Positions 44,901-52,464 of a DNA stretch of 64,000 nt are shown here, piece after piece; the stretch's first letter is position 1; every line of letters begins with the position of its first letter. Position numbers and translations under genes: made by a program. The notes beneath the pieces were generated by a model that was not told the origin of the DNA, did no database searches, and saw only the letters and a program-made list of their open reading frames with translations. Location of the stretch: contig JADGEB010000003.1 in the NCBI GenBank assembly GCA_016744595.1, positions 1-64,000 of the forward strand, given 5' to 3'. Source of the DNA: Desulfuromusa sp. GTDB taxonomy: Bacteria > Desulfobacterota > Desulfuromonadia > Desulfuromonadales > Geopsychrobacteraceae.

Positions 44901-45551
44901 GTCTGGGCTCACGGTGGTGATGGCTGGGCTTACGACATTGGTTATGGTGGTCTGGATCATGTTCTGGCTTCTGGTGAGAACATCAATGTTCTGGTTATGG
45001 ATACCGAAGTGTACTCCAATACTGGTGGTCAGGCTTCCAAAGCGACTCCGATGGGTGCTGTAGCTCAATTTGCTGCTGGCGGTAAAGTTCAGCCGAAAAA
45101 GGATCTGGGAATGATTTCCATGTCTTACGGCAATATTTATGTTGCCAAGGTTGCGCTGTCTAATCCAGCTCAGGTGGTTAAGGCTTTCCTTGAGGCTGAT
45201 GCCTACGATGGGCCGTCATTGATCATTGCTTACACTCACTGTATTGCTCATGGCATTGCTATGGATAGTGCCATTGAAGGTTGTAAGGAGGCAGTTGCTT
45301 CGGGTCACTGGCCTCTGTACCGTTATGATCCACGGCGTGCTGCAGAAGGTAAAAATCCACTGCAACTGGAGAGTAAGGATCCAACCATCTCTTTCTCTGA
45401 TTATGCTCTTAAGCAAAATCGTTACAAGGTTCTGAAAAAGATCAACCCCGAAGCGGCAGAAACGCTGATGGGTGAAGCCGACAAGATTACGGCTGACCGC
45501 TATGACATGCACAAAAAACTGGCGTCAATGCAGTTTGGCGAAGAAGAATAA
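41976..45551 (+). CDS. nifJ: Pyruvate:ferredoxin (flavodoxin) oxidoreductase
   Basis: A 1191-aa single-chain enzyme: pyruvate + CoA + oxidised ferredoxin to acetyl-CoA + CO2 + reduced ferredoxin. The N-terminal domain begins with AVAHVAHATNEVIAIYPITPSS. Near residues 690-770 there are two [4Fe-4S] motifs (CIQCGICSFVCPHG, CTGCGACVYNCPVK). The C-terminal TPP domain has CAGCGETPF, GDGWAYDIGYGGLDH and NTGGQ. A further Cys pair (CDCVACKG) likely completes the proximal cluster. The start follows TTAAGGAGG. It is monocistronic with its own terminator. It could supply the ferredoxin used by the shortened complex I. Confidence 0.97.
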   Translation: MSRKMVNIDGNSAVAHVAHATNEVIAIYPITPSSVMGEISDAKSAVGEKNIWGTIPKVVELQSEAGAAGTVHGALQAGALTTTFTASQGLLLMIPNMFKIAGELTPTVFHVSARAIAAQALSIFGDHSDVMACRSTGWAQLCSNNPQEVMDFALISQAATLESRVPFLHFFDGFRTSSEVQKIEELSFDDMRQMIDEDLVTAHRQRALSPDAPVLRGTAQNPDVYFHGRETVNPFYTNLPEQVQAQMDKFAKLVGRQYNLVDYVGAPDAERIVVMMGSGCEAMEETVNYLVSQGEKVGLIKIRLFLPFPIEQFCKAVPASVKQIAVLDRTKEPGSIGEPLYQAVRTAIGEGMVDGLTSFEGYPLIVGGRYGLGSFEFNEGMCKGVLDNLSVSKPKNHFIIGFKDDVLDESLDFDKDFHVPFDGYSAMFYGLGSDGTVGANKNSIKIIGECTDNKVQAYFVYDSKKAGSMTTSHLRFGKEEIKKTYLISKADFIACHNPAFLDKYDMLKSAKEGATFLLNTPFNKDEAWGHLPKQVQQHIVTKKLKFYVIDGVSLGEKIGLGPRINVIMQTAFFKISGIIPIDQAVKEIKDAVVKSYGKAGEKVVNMNKLAVDMGLENIAEVNVPAVADSAIEMKIGQWDGYSDMVKKTIGPIIDGFGHELPLSAMPVDGTFPTGTSCVEKRNIAVTTPVWDKDICIQCGICSFVCPHGTVRMKIYDEKELAGAPETFKSCAVRGKGMEGKLYTLQVATEDCTGCGACVYNCPVKSKTEEGRKAINMASQPPLREAESKNFEFFLNLPDTDPALINRSTLKGTQLLPPMFEFSGACAGCGETPFVKLCSQLFGDRMLVANATGCSSIYGGNLPTTPWTTRKDGLGPSWSNSLFEDTAEFGFGMRLAVDKMTAYVRELLEKNISCDCVACKGSAELKQQLLDAAQDSQEAIEEQRGRVAALKAIIEKCTDETAKPILININYLVKKSVWAHGGDGWAYDIGYGGLDHVLASGENINVLVMDTEVYSNTGGQASKATPMGAVAQFAAGGKVQPKKDLGMISMSYGNIYVAKVALSNPAQVVKAFLEADAYDGPSLIIAYTHCIAHGIAMDSAIEGCKEAVASGHWPLYRYDPRRAAEGKNPLQLESKDPTISFSDYALKQNRYKVLKKINPEAAETLMGEADKITADRYDMHKKLASMQFGEEE

Positions 45552-45571
45552 GCTGATTTATTGCAGCTGAT

Positions 45572-45611
45572 TCAAAAAAGGCTCCCAGCATTAATTTGTT
45601 GGGAGCCTTTT
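45572..45611 (+). terminator. Intrinsic terminator of the pyruvate oxidoreductase gene
   Basis: A stem of about 14 bp (AAAAAGGCTCCCA with TGGGAGCCTTTTT) with a TTAATTT-type loop and a T-run, 21 bp after the stop. Confidence 0.92.
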
Positions 45612-45706
45612 TTATCTGGAGGAAAATAAGAAGCTAGCAAATATGCATTTTTTTGCATACACTATGCTTCGTTTTGTTCTCCCTTTATGTTGTCTTCAGG
45701 TACCCA

Positions 45707-46612
45707 ATGACAGAGCTTTTTTTTGTTTTTCTAAATGTGATCCTTCCGGTTTTCGGTATTGTACTGCTAGGTGCTTTCCTTGGTGGGCATTTAGAATTAC
45801 AGGCTCGGACGTTAACGCGGGCAGCGTATTATGTATTTGTTCCGGCATTTATCTTCCAGTCTATCAGTATGGCGGATGTTCCACTGACGAGTGTTGTAAA
45901 AATGCTCTCGTTTATTCTTTTGACACACCTCCTGGCAGTTTTAGTCGCTGGTGGAATTGGCCGTTTATTGGGGCGCTCAAAAGAGGTGATAGCAGCTTTT
46001 ATAATGATCGCGGCATTTGGGAATGTCGGTAACTACGGGTTGGCATTAATCCAGTTCCGCTTAGGTGATATTGCAGTGCCTCCGGCAACAATTTATTTTG
46101 TGGCTATTTCAATCAGCGCTTTTGTTATTTGCGTCGGTGCTGCAGGATGGGCTCATGGTGGGAGTCGTGGGGCAATTTGGAAAGTATTGAAAACCCCGGC
46201 ACTATGGGCAACTGTACCAGCTGTGATGGTATCTGTGGGAGGGATAGAAGTACCATTGATGCTGAATCGAATGGTGGGTCTGTTGGCTGATGCGATGATA
46301 CCAGTCATGTTATTTGCTCTAGGTCTACAGTTACTCGAACAGGGCAGGGTACATTTGAGCAGAGATGTCCTGATTGGCTCTGGCATAAGGCTGATTCTGA
46401 CCCCTTTGTTGGCTGTGTTTGTATCCACCTTTTTTGTTTTGAGTCCCATTGAAAGCGCAGCCGGAGTTTTGCAGGCTGCAATGCCGGTAGCGATTCTGGT
46501 TGCAATTATTGCTAAAGAAAATAATATCGTCCCTGAGTTTGTGACTTCTGTGGTAGTCGTTTCAACTTTAGCGAGTGTGGTGACTTTGAGTGTGTTGATG
46601 GTGTGGCTGTAG
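45707..46612 (+). CDS. AEC (auxin efflux carrier) family transporter
   Basis: A 301-aa membrane protein with about ten helices in two halves. The start (FVFLNVILPVFGIVLLGAFLG) and the AFGNVGNYGLALIQF segment, with its broken-helix Asn-Gly pair, are typical of AEC/MdcF-type transporters. Members export or import small organic acids; the substrate is unknown. The ATG at 45707 gives the usual length; an ATG at 45653 would add 18 residues. The ribosome site is weak (TTCAGG). Confidence 0.85.
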   Translation: MTELFFVFLNVILPVFGIVLLGAFLGGHLELQARTLTRAAYYVFVPAFIFQSISMADVPLTSVVKMLSFILLTHLLAVLVAGGIGRLLGRSKEVIAAFIMIAAFGNVGNYGLALIQFRLGDIAVPPATIYFVAISISAFVICVGAAGWAHGGSRGAIWKVLKTPALWATVPAVMVSVGGIEVPLMLNRMVGLLADAMIPVMLFALGLQLLEQGRVHLSRDVLIGSGIRLILTPLLAVFVSTFFVLSPIESAAGVLQAAMPVAILVAIIAKENNIVPEFVTSVVVVSTLASVVTLSVLMVWL

Positions 46613-46723
46613 CTTAAGGTGGCGAGGACACTGGTTGTAAAATTTTGCAAATAATTTGACATATTTATTCTCTTTATGGTAATTCAGCTGAAGATTATTT
46701 TTACACACTAAAGGATTTTATAG

Positions 46724-46807
46724 ATGTTGAAAAATGCAGCGGCGGCAACTCAAGCGATTCAGGCGGCAACTATCAGCCTGAGAATTGTCCATCACCTCAA
46801 AGGGTGA
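46724..46807 (+). CDS. Short leader-like ORF (27 aa) rich in alanine
   Basis: ATG behind AAAGGA, then a run AAAAT (codons GCA GCG GCG GCA ACT) and a second AAT, ending in HHLKG and TGA. A TTGACA lies at 46656. An intrinsic terminator follows 26 bp after the stop and an aminotransferase gene comes next. This is the layout of an amino-acid-sensing leader peptide, here possibly for alanine. It may equally be chance. Confidence 0.35.
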   Translation: MLKNAAAATQAIQAATISLRIVHHLKG

Positions 46808-46833
46808 ACTGCATAGGTATAGACGTTAACCTT

Positions 46834-46866
46834 AAAGCCATGGACAGATTGTTCATGGCTTTTTTT
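46834..46866 (+). terminator. Terminator or attenuator hairpin before the aminotransferase gene
   Basis: A 9-bp perfect stem (AAAGCCATG with CATGGCTTT) and a seven-T run. It stands 150 bp before the aminotransferase start and after a 27-codon ORF, so it may attenuate rather than simply end transcription. Its T-run merges with palindromic copy B. Confidence 0.75.
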
Positions 46867-46998
46867 GATGGCGTTGAAAAATTGTCGCCCCGCGGCGTTA
46901 TGGTGTTTGTTCAGGATCTTGACATACTTTTAACGTATGTCTTTACCCCTGAAAAAATACCAAGTCTTGTCGGGCAACAATTTTTCTTAGCCATCAAA
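46864..46998. repeat. Palindromic repeat family 1, copy B
   Basis: A 135-bp near-complete palindrome. The ends are TTTGATGGC (46864) and GCCATCAAA (46990). Next to them GAAAAATTGT (46876) pairs with ACAATTTTTC (46977), and inside TTCAGG...GACATAC pairs with GTATGTC...CCTGAA. It resembles a non-autonomous (MITE-like) element or a REP-type repeat. It lies within the leader of the aminotransferase gene. Copy A is at 38871-38993. Confidence 0.75.
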
Positions 46999-47016
46999 CT
47001 TTCGGGGAGTGAAAAA

Positions 47017-48321
47017 ATGCGTAATAACATTGTTCACATCGGTGCAGGAGAGCTAACCTACGAAATCCGCGCTATCGTTAAAATTGCGGAAGAGTTGAAC
47101 CGACTTGGTATCAAGACCAATATGGAAAATATTGGTGATCCAGTTGCCAAGGGAGAAGAAATCCCCCTTTGGATTAAAGAAATTGTCTCTGGGCTGGCAA
47201 TGAAAGATTGCTCTTACGGCTATTGTGCCACCAAAGGGTTGTTGGAGACGCGCCAGTTTCTGGCAGATTTAACCAACCAGCGCGGACAGGCTCAGATTAC
47301 TGCCGAAGATATTATCTTCTTTAATGGTCTCGGAGATGCAATTCAGAAAGTCTATGGATTGTTGAAACGTGAATCACGGGTAATTGGTCCCTCTCCAACT
47401 TATTCGACCCATTCTTCAGCAGAAGGGGCTCATGCTGGACAAAAGCCGGTCACCTATCGTTTAGATCCGGACAATCACTGGTATCCTGATATGGATGATC
47501 TGCGCCAGTCAATTAAATACAATCCAGCTATTTCGGGAGTTCTGATAATCAATCCCGACAATCCCACTGGTGCTGTTTATCCCGAGCGGATTCTGCAAGA
47601 GATTGTTTCTATCTGTAAGGAATATGACCTATTTCTGATTTGCGACGAGATTTACCATAATCTTTGCTACAACGGTACGGCAACCAGACCGATATCTGAT
47701 CTGATTGGCAATCTACCAGCTATCGCCATGAAGGGTATCAGTAAGGAAGTCCCATGGCCGGGAGCACGCTGTGGCTGGATTGAAGTTTACAATGCCGATA
47801 AGGATGAGATGTTTGGGCGCTATATTGAAAGTATCCTCAACTCAAAGATGGTTGAGGTCTGTTCTACCACGCTCCCACAAAAGGCGATTCCCCCTATTCT
47901 TAGCCACCCAGAATATCCCAACTATCTCGCGGAACGGCGTAGCCGCTATGAAAACTATTCAAATATTGCCTATAATCTTTTGAATGAAGTCGCTGGGCTT
48001 AAAGTAAACCGAACCAATGGAGCTTTTTATATGAGTGTGGTTTTCGAACGGGACAAGCTGACGGATCGCCAGACGCTACCGATTGAAAATCCTCAAGTTC
48101 GAGAATTGGTCGAAGGTCTTGTCAATCAACCAGGCACTCTGAGTGATAAGCGTTTTGTCTACTATTTACTGGCTTCAACCGGGGTCTGTGTGGTTCCGAT
48201 TTCATCTTTTTGTACCGATGAGAGAGGCTTCAGGATTACGTTGCTGGAACAAGATGAAAAAGAATTTACCCAGGTTTTTATGACTATTGCTAATGCTATT
48301 ACGAGTTACCTGAATTCGTAA
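47017..48321 (+). CDS. Pyridoxal-phosphate aminotransferase, class I/II
   Basis: A 434-aa aminotransferase. IINPDNPTGAVYP and LICDEIYHNLCY are fold-type I signatures, the PLP lysine is in MKGISKEVPWPGARCGW, and the Arg that binds the substrate carboxylate is near FRITLLEQ. Length and N-terminus (VHIGAGELTYEIRAIV) suggest the alanine/aspartate branch, but substrate choice is uncertain. The ATG at 47017 has CGGGGAG upstream; an in-frame start at 46804 would run through the palindromic repeat and is rejected. Confidence 0.88.
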   Translation: MRNNIVHIGAGELTYEIRAIVKIAEELNRLGIKTNMENIGDPVAKGEEIPLWIKEIVSGLAMKDCSYGYCATKGLLETRQFLADLTNQRGQAQITAEDIIFFNGLGDAIQKVYGLLKRESRVIGPSPTYSTHSSAEGAHAGQKPVTYRLDPDNHWYPDMDDLRQSIKYNPAISGVLIINPDNPTGAVYPERILQEIVSICKEYDLFLICDEIYHNLCYNGTATRPISDLIGNLPAIAMKGISKEVPWPGARCGWIEVYNADKDEMFGRYIESILNSKMVEVCSTTLPQKAIPPILSHPEYPNYLAERRSRYENYSNIAYNLLNEVAGLKVNRTNGAFYMSVVFERDKLTDRQTLPIENPQVRELVEGLVNQPGTLSDKRFVYYLLASTGVCVVPISSFCTDERGFRITLLEQDEKEFTQVFMTIANAITSYLNS

Positions 48322-48392
48322 TATTTTGGCAGGCTGGGGATATCATAAAAAATAAATCCACGATATAAAGCTATCGTGAAAGGTTTTTGTTT

Positions 48393-49772
48393 ATGTCACC
48401 ACACCCGAATTTTGCTGAAACGGCCAACTCTCAGCTGATAGATAACCAACAACAGTTAATTGATTTTCTATTACGGGGTGCTCGTCCCAAAAGTGAATGG
48501 GGCATTGGGCTGGAAACAGAAAAACTGGTTGTTGATCGCAATACCGGGGAAGCTGTTGGTTATGAACGGATTCGTGAGTTATTGGCTAAGCTTGACGGGA
48601 TTGGTGGCTGGCAAGGGGTTTATGAACAGGAAAATCTGATTGGTCTGCAGGGGAAGCGCTCCTCAGTGACTTTAGAGCCGGGTGGCCAGTTGGAGCTTTC
48701 GGGAAAATTTTGCTGTGATATTACGTGCAGCTGGCGTGATCTGAATCGCTATCGACAACATATTGTGACTATGGGTCATGACCTCGGATTGGTGTTCCTG
48801 GGATTAGGTGTCCATCCATTTACTCCATTAGACAAAATTGCCTGGTTGCCTAAGCCTCGCTATAAAATTATGGGTCCCTATATGTTAAAAACCGGTGATA
48901 TGGGGCAGCGGATGATGAAACAGACTGCCGGCACTCAAGTCAACCTTGATTTCTCTGATGAAGTAGATTGTGTGCGCAAGCTACGAGTCACGCAATGGTT
49001 GAGTCCGGTCTGTTATGCATTATTTGCAAATTCGACAATTCTCGAAGACCAGCCAAGTGGTTATCTGTCATTACGCGGAGAAATCTGGTCACGAACTGAT
49101 TCTGACCGTTGTGGTTTGATTGAGCAGCTACTTAAACCTGATGCCGGACTGAGTGATTTTGTGGAATATGCTCTCGATGTTCCCCTCTATTTTATCCGGC
49201 GGCAGAAGCAATATATTGATTTAACCAAAAACCGCTTTACTTTCCGCCAATTTATGGAAAACGGGTGGCAGGGTGAGGCCGCTACTCTTGATGATTGGGA
49301 TCTGCATCTTTCGACTTTGTTTCCAGAAGTTCGGCTGCGTCCGCAGATTGAGGTGCGGAGTGCTGATAGCTTGCCGCCACGTTATACGGCAGCAGTAGCA
49401 GCGTTGTACAAAGGCTTGCTTTACACCGAACAGGGACTTGTTGGGGTTGAAAATCTTTTCTCTACAATGTCAATAGATGATTTCAGGCTCTTGTATCAGA
49501 GTTCATGGCGGGATGGATTACTGGCAAGAATGAAGGACGGAAGAACTCTTCAGGAGGTGGCAACAGAGTTGCTGGCAATAGCAACCAAAAGCCTGCAGGA
49601 ACAATTTCTCAATGGTGATAGTGGTGCAGACGAAAGTTGTTTCTTGCAAGAACTGGATGAAATAGTCACAACCGGAGAAACTTTGGCAGAGCGATTATTA
49701 AGTCGTTGGCAAGGGGGGCGGCAGGAAAAGCTGGCACTGTTGTTTGAGCATTGTGGTTATGCCGAAAGTTGA
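48393..49772 (+). CDS. gshA: Glutamate-cysteine ligase (plant/proteobacterial type)
   Basis: A 459-aa enzyme joining Glu and Cys, the first step of glutathione synthesis. Visible family features are GIGLETEKLVVD, SSVTLEPGGQLELSG, and RYKIMGPYMLKTGDMGQRMMKQTAGTQVNLDF. This is the GCS2 group found in plants and many proteobacteria, not the E. coli type. gshB is not in the window. The ATG at 48393 has AAAGG upstream. Confidence 0.9.
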   Translation: MSPHPNFAETANSQLIDNQQQLIDFLLRGARPKSEWGIGLETEKLVVDRNTGEAVGYERIRELLAKLDGIGGWQGVYEQENLIGLQGKRSSVTLEPGGQLELSGKFCCDITCSWRDLNRYRQHIVTMGHDLGLVFLGLGVHPFTPLDKIAWLPKPRYKIMGPYMLKTGDMGQRMMKQTAGTQVNLDFSDEVDCVRKLRVTQWLSPVCYALFANSTILEDQPSGYLSLRGEIWSRTDSDRCGLIEQLLKPDAGLSDFVEYALDVPLYFIRRQKQYIDLTKNRFTFRQFMENGWQGEAATLDDWDLHLSTLFPEVRLRPQIEVRSADSLPPRYTAAVAALYKGLLYTEQGLVGVENLFSTMSIDDFRLLYQSSWRDGLLARMKDGRTLQEVATELLAIATKSLQEQFLNGDSGADESCFLQELDEIVTTGETLAERLLSRWQGGRQEKLALLFEHCGYAES

Positions 49773-50080
49773 CGACTGCGCAAAAGCACAGTCGATTGTT
49801 GTGGAGATAGTAGCAATTAAATGCATGATGCCACGTGTTTTTTCTTTATTTGTCGGCGTAGTCTATGAACCATCAACGGTTCGGTGTGGCAGTCGGAATG
49901 TTGAAACCTAAAAAACTTACCTCCTTTCTTAGTTTGATGGCCGCCAGCGGGAATACCTCCCCCCGTTGGAGGCCATTTTTTTTCAATCGGATTTAATCTG
50001 TTTTTGTACGACTTTCCCTTGATTTATCAATCTGATTCCTGTTTCAATGTGCAGCCTAAAACCAAATTAAGGAGCTACAC
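49773..50080 (+). other. gshA-tkt intergenic region, possible small RNA
   Basis: 308 bp without an open reading frame. A hairpin (CGACTG/CAGTCG) follows the gshA stop. A second (GAACC/GGTTC) lies near 49867. A strong terminator is at 49936. A transcript starting in the region and ending there would be a small RNA, but no good promoter is seen, so it may be just the gshA 3' UTR. The tkt ribosome site ends the region. Confidence 0.35.
49936..49983 (+). terminator. Intrinsic terminator between gshA and tkt
   Basis: A long stem (ATGGCC-CCAGCGGG with CCCGTTGG-GGCCAT, small internal mismatches), then TTTTTTTT. It ends whatever is transcribed from gshA or from the intergenic region. Confidence 0.88.
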
Positions 50081-52072
50081 ATGTCGTCATCGAAACTATC
50101 TGATCCAATCGTTCGCCAATCTATTGATACTATTCGCCTTTTAGCCGCTGATGCGGTAGAGAAAGCTAACTCTGGTCATCCAGGAACACCGATGGAGGCG
50201 GCACCAATCGCCTATCTATTGTATCTGCGGCATCTGGAACATAATCCGACCAATCCCGAATGGGCCGGTCGTGATCGGTTTATTCTTTCTTGTGGTCATG
50301 CGTCAACATTAATCTACAGCATGTTGCATCTGACTGGTTACGACCTGTCACTCGATGACATCAAAAATTTTCGACAGTTTGGTAGTAAGACCGCAGGTCA
50401 TCCCGAGTTCGGTCATGTGCCGGGGGTAGAAACTACCACCGGGCCTTTGGGGCAGGGTGTTGCTGTTGCTGTTGGTATGGCGATGGGTGCTCAGTATCTT
50501 TCACAGCAAGTTGATGCTGATCTTTTTGATTATCGAACCTGGGTTATTTGCTCTGATGGCGATTTGATGGAAGGTGTCTCTGCGGAGGCAGGTTCTCTCG
50601 CTGGACATTTGCAGTTGGGGAATCTCAATTATGTCTATCTGGACAATAAAATTACTATTGAGGGTAATACCGATTTAGCTTTTACTGAAGATGTTGGTAC
50701 ACGCTACCTTGCATATGGTTGGCATGTCGAACGTGTCGAAGGCGAGAATCTTCCCGAAATTGATGCTGCTATGGAGCGAGCTAAAAATGATCCACGGCCA
50801 TCAATTATTATTGCTCGTACCCACATCGGTATCGGGGCTCCAAACAAGCAGGATACCGCTGGTGCGCACGGTGCACCGCTGGGTGGCGATGAGCTTGCTT
50901 TGACAAAACAAGCCTACGGCCGTGATCCTCAAGAAACTTTTGTTGTCCCTGCCGAAGTTGCTGAACACATGGTTGGTTGTCAGGATCGTGGCGCCAAACT
51001 GGAGCAGCAGTGGCAGCAGTTATTTGAACAGAAGAAGTCAACACCACAAATGGCTGGTTGGTTGGCTGTACGTCAAGGTGAATTGCCCGCTGGTTGGGAT
51101 GCTGACTTGCCGGTGTTTACAGCTGAAGATGGTGCCAAAGCGACGCGTCAAGCGAGTGGTGCCGCAATCAATGGTTTAGCTGCAAAGATGCCATTTCTAA
51201 TTGGTGGTTCGGCGGATCTTGCCCCATCCAATAATACTGAGATCAAAGGGGCTGGTTCCTGGTTGCCGGGACAAAGTGCTCGCAATATCCATTATGGTAT
51301 TCGTGAGCATGCGATGGGTTCGATCATGAATGGTCTCTGTCACACCCCGGGACTGATTCCGTTTGCTGGAACGTTCTTTGTGTTTGCTGACTACATGCGC
51401 CCGGCTATTCGTATGGCTGCATTGATGGGGCTGGCACCGATCTATGTTATGACACATGATTCGATTGGTCTGGGTGAAGATGGCCCAACTCATCAGCCGG
51501 TAGAACATCTTGCTTCTTTGCGTGCAATGCCAAATCTGACAGTTATTCGACCTGCCGATGCCAATGAAACTTCAGAAGCGTGGAAGGCTGCGATTGCTAA
51601 TCGCAAAGGGCCGACCATGTTGGTCTTGTCTCGTCAAGGATTACCGACTGTTGATCGGAATAAGTTTGCTCCTGTGGCCGAGGTACAAAAGGGTGGCTAC
51701 GTTCTGGCTCCTGAAACGGGCGAATTACAGATCATCTTGCTGGCCAGTGGCTCGGAAGTTCAGCATGCAATGGCTGCCCAAGATACCTTGCAAGCTGATG
51801 GTATCGGTACGCGAGTCGTGTCCATGCCAAGTTGGGAGCTGTTTGAAGCTCAGGATGCTGCTTATCGTGAGCAGGTTTTACCAGCTGCTTGTACCAAGCG
51901 GGTGTCGATGGAAGCAGGCAGTACTTTTGGCTGGGAACGCTACGTTGGCTTGCAGGGAAAAGCTATCGGCATGGATGAGTTTGGTGCCAGTGCTCCTGCT
52001 GGTGAGTTGATGCAACATTTTGGCTTCACTACCGAAAATCTGGTTGCAGTAGCAAAACAGCTACTGGATTAA
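50081..52072 (+). CDS. tkt: Transketolase
   Basis: A 663-aa TPP enzyme of the non-oxidative pentose phosphate pathway. It has NSGHPGTPMEAAPIAY, the TPP motif GDGDLMEG-type SDGDLMEGVSAEAGSLAG, and the pyrimidine domain HDSIGLGEDGPTHQPVEHLASLR. It ends with the third domain (FGASAPAGELMQHFGFT). Length is standard. Monocistronic: an AAGGAG site 8 nt before the ATG, and a long hairpin terminator after. Confidence 0.97.
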   Translation: MSSSKLSDPIVRQSIDTIRLLAADAVEKANSGHPGTPMEAAPIAYLLYLRHLEHNPTNPEWAGRDRFILSCGHASTLIYSMLHLTGYDLSLDDIKNFRQFGSKTAGHPEFGHVPGVETTTGPLGQGVAVAVGMAMGAQYLSQQVDADLFDYRTWVICSDGDLMEGVSAEAGSLAGHLQLGNLNYVYLDNKITIEGNTDLAFTEDVGTRYLAYGWHVERVEGENLPEIDAAMERAKNDPRPSIIIARTHIGIGAPNKQDTAGAHGAPLGGDELALTKQAYGRDPQETFVVPAEVAEHMVGCQDRGAKLEQQWQQLFEQKKSTPQMAGWLAVRQGELPAGWDADLPVFTAEDGAKATRQASGAAINGLAAKMPFLIGGSADLAPSNNTEIKGAGSWLPGQSARNIHYGIREHAMGSIMNGLCHTPGLIPFAGTFFVFADYMRPAIRMAALMGLAPIYVMTHDSIGLGEDGPTHQPVEHLASLRAMPNLTVIRPADANETSEAWKAAIANRKGPTMLVLSRQGLPTVDRNKFAPVAEVQKGGYVLAPETGELQIILLASGSEVQHAMAAQDTLQADGIGTRVVSMPSWELFEAQDAAYREQVLPAACTKRVSMEAGSTFGWERYVGLQGKAIGMDEFGASAPAGELMQHFGFTTENLVAVAKQLLD

Positions 52073-52107
52073 TACTTCTTAGGCAAGTTAGTTTGCCTTC
52101 TTGCAGC

Positions 52108-52157
52108 TTAAAAACTAAAAGGGCGGTCTCGTTAAGAGCCGCCCTTTTAGTTTTTAA
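52108..52157 (+). terminator. Terminator of tkt; repeated long hairpin, copy 1
   Basis: A 19-bp perfect stem (from TTAAAAACT through AAAAGGGCGG) with loop TCTCGTTAAGAG, followed by no further T-run beyond the stem's own. A nearly identical hairpin with the same orientation and loop closes the accessory region at 63915-63966. Confidence 0.85.
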
Positions 52158-52464
52158 TCCTGATTAGCTCTTGGTTTACACATTTGTGCCACGTTGACAA
52201 TAATCTTGTTTGCAGATCCCACATTAAAATGCACCCCTAAAAAATAGTCTGACCATGTTATTGGGAGTATGTTTTAATGGATTGGATGGAAATATAAAAA
52301 AACTGCTAGAATTGCTTGATAGTTAGGTCTGATGCAAAAGACCTTAACTGTTTATTGTCCATGTTGCCCAATAGGGAATTGAATTATTGGTTGCGTAAGG
52401 GACGATCAGCTAATACCAACTCAATTTTGTTGTTGCAATAACTGTGCAGGTAGATAGTTCGTAT
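52158..52464. other. Non-coding region between tkt and the IS element
   Basis: 307 bp with no credible gene. It has a small inverted repeat GGTCT...AGACC near 52326 and ends in AGTTCGTAT (52456-52464), the left copy of the IS target duplication. It looks like decayed intergenic DNA. Confidence 0.45.

Noticed and set aside
46804-47016. N-terminal extension of the aminotransferase starting at 46804
   Set aside because: It would translate through a terminator and a palindromic repeat; the ATG at 47017 has a good ribosome site and a normal family N-terminus.
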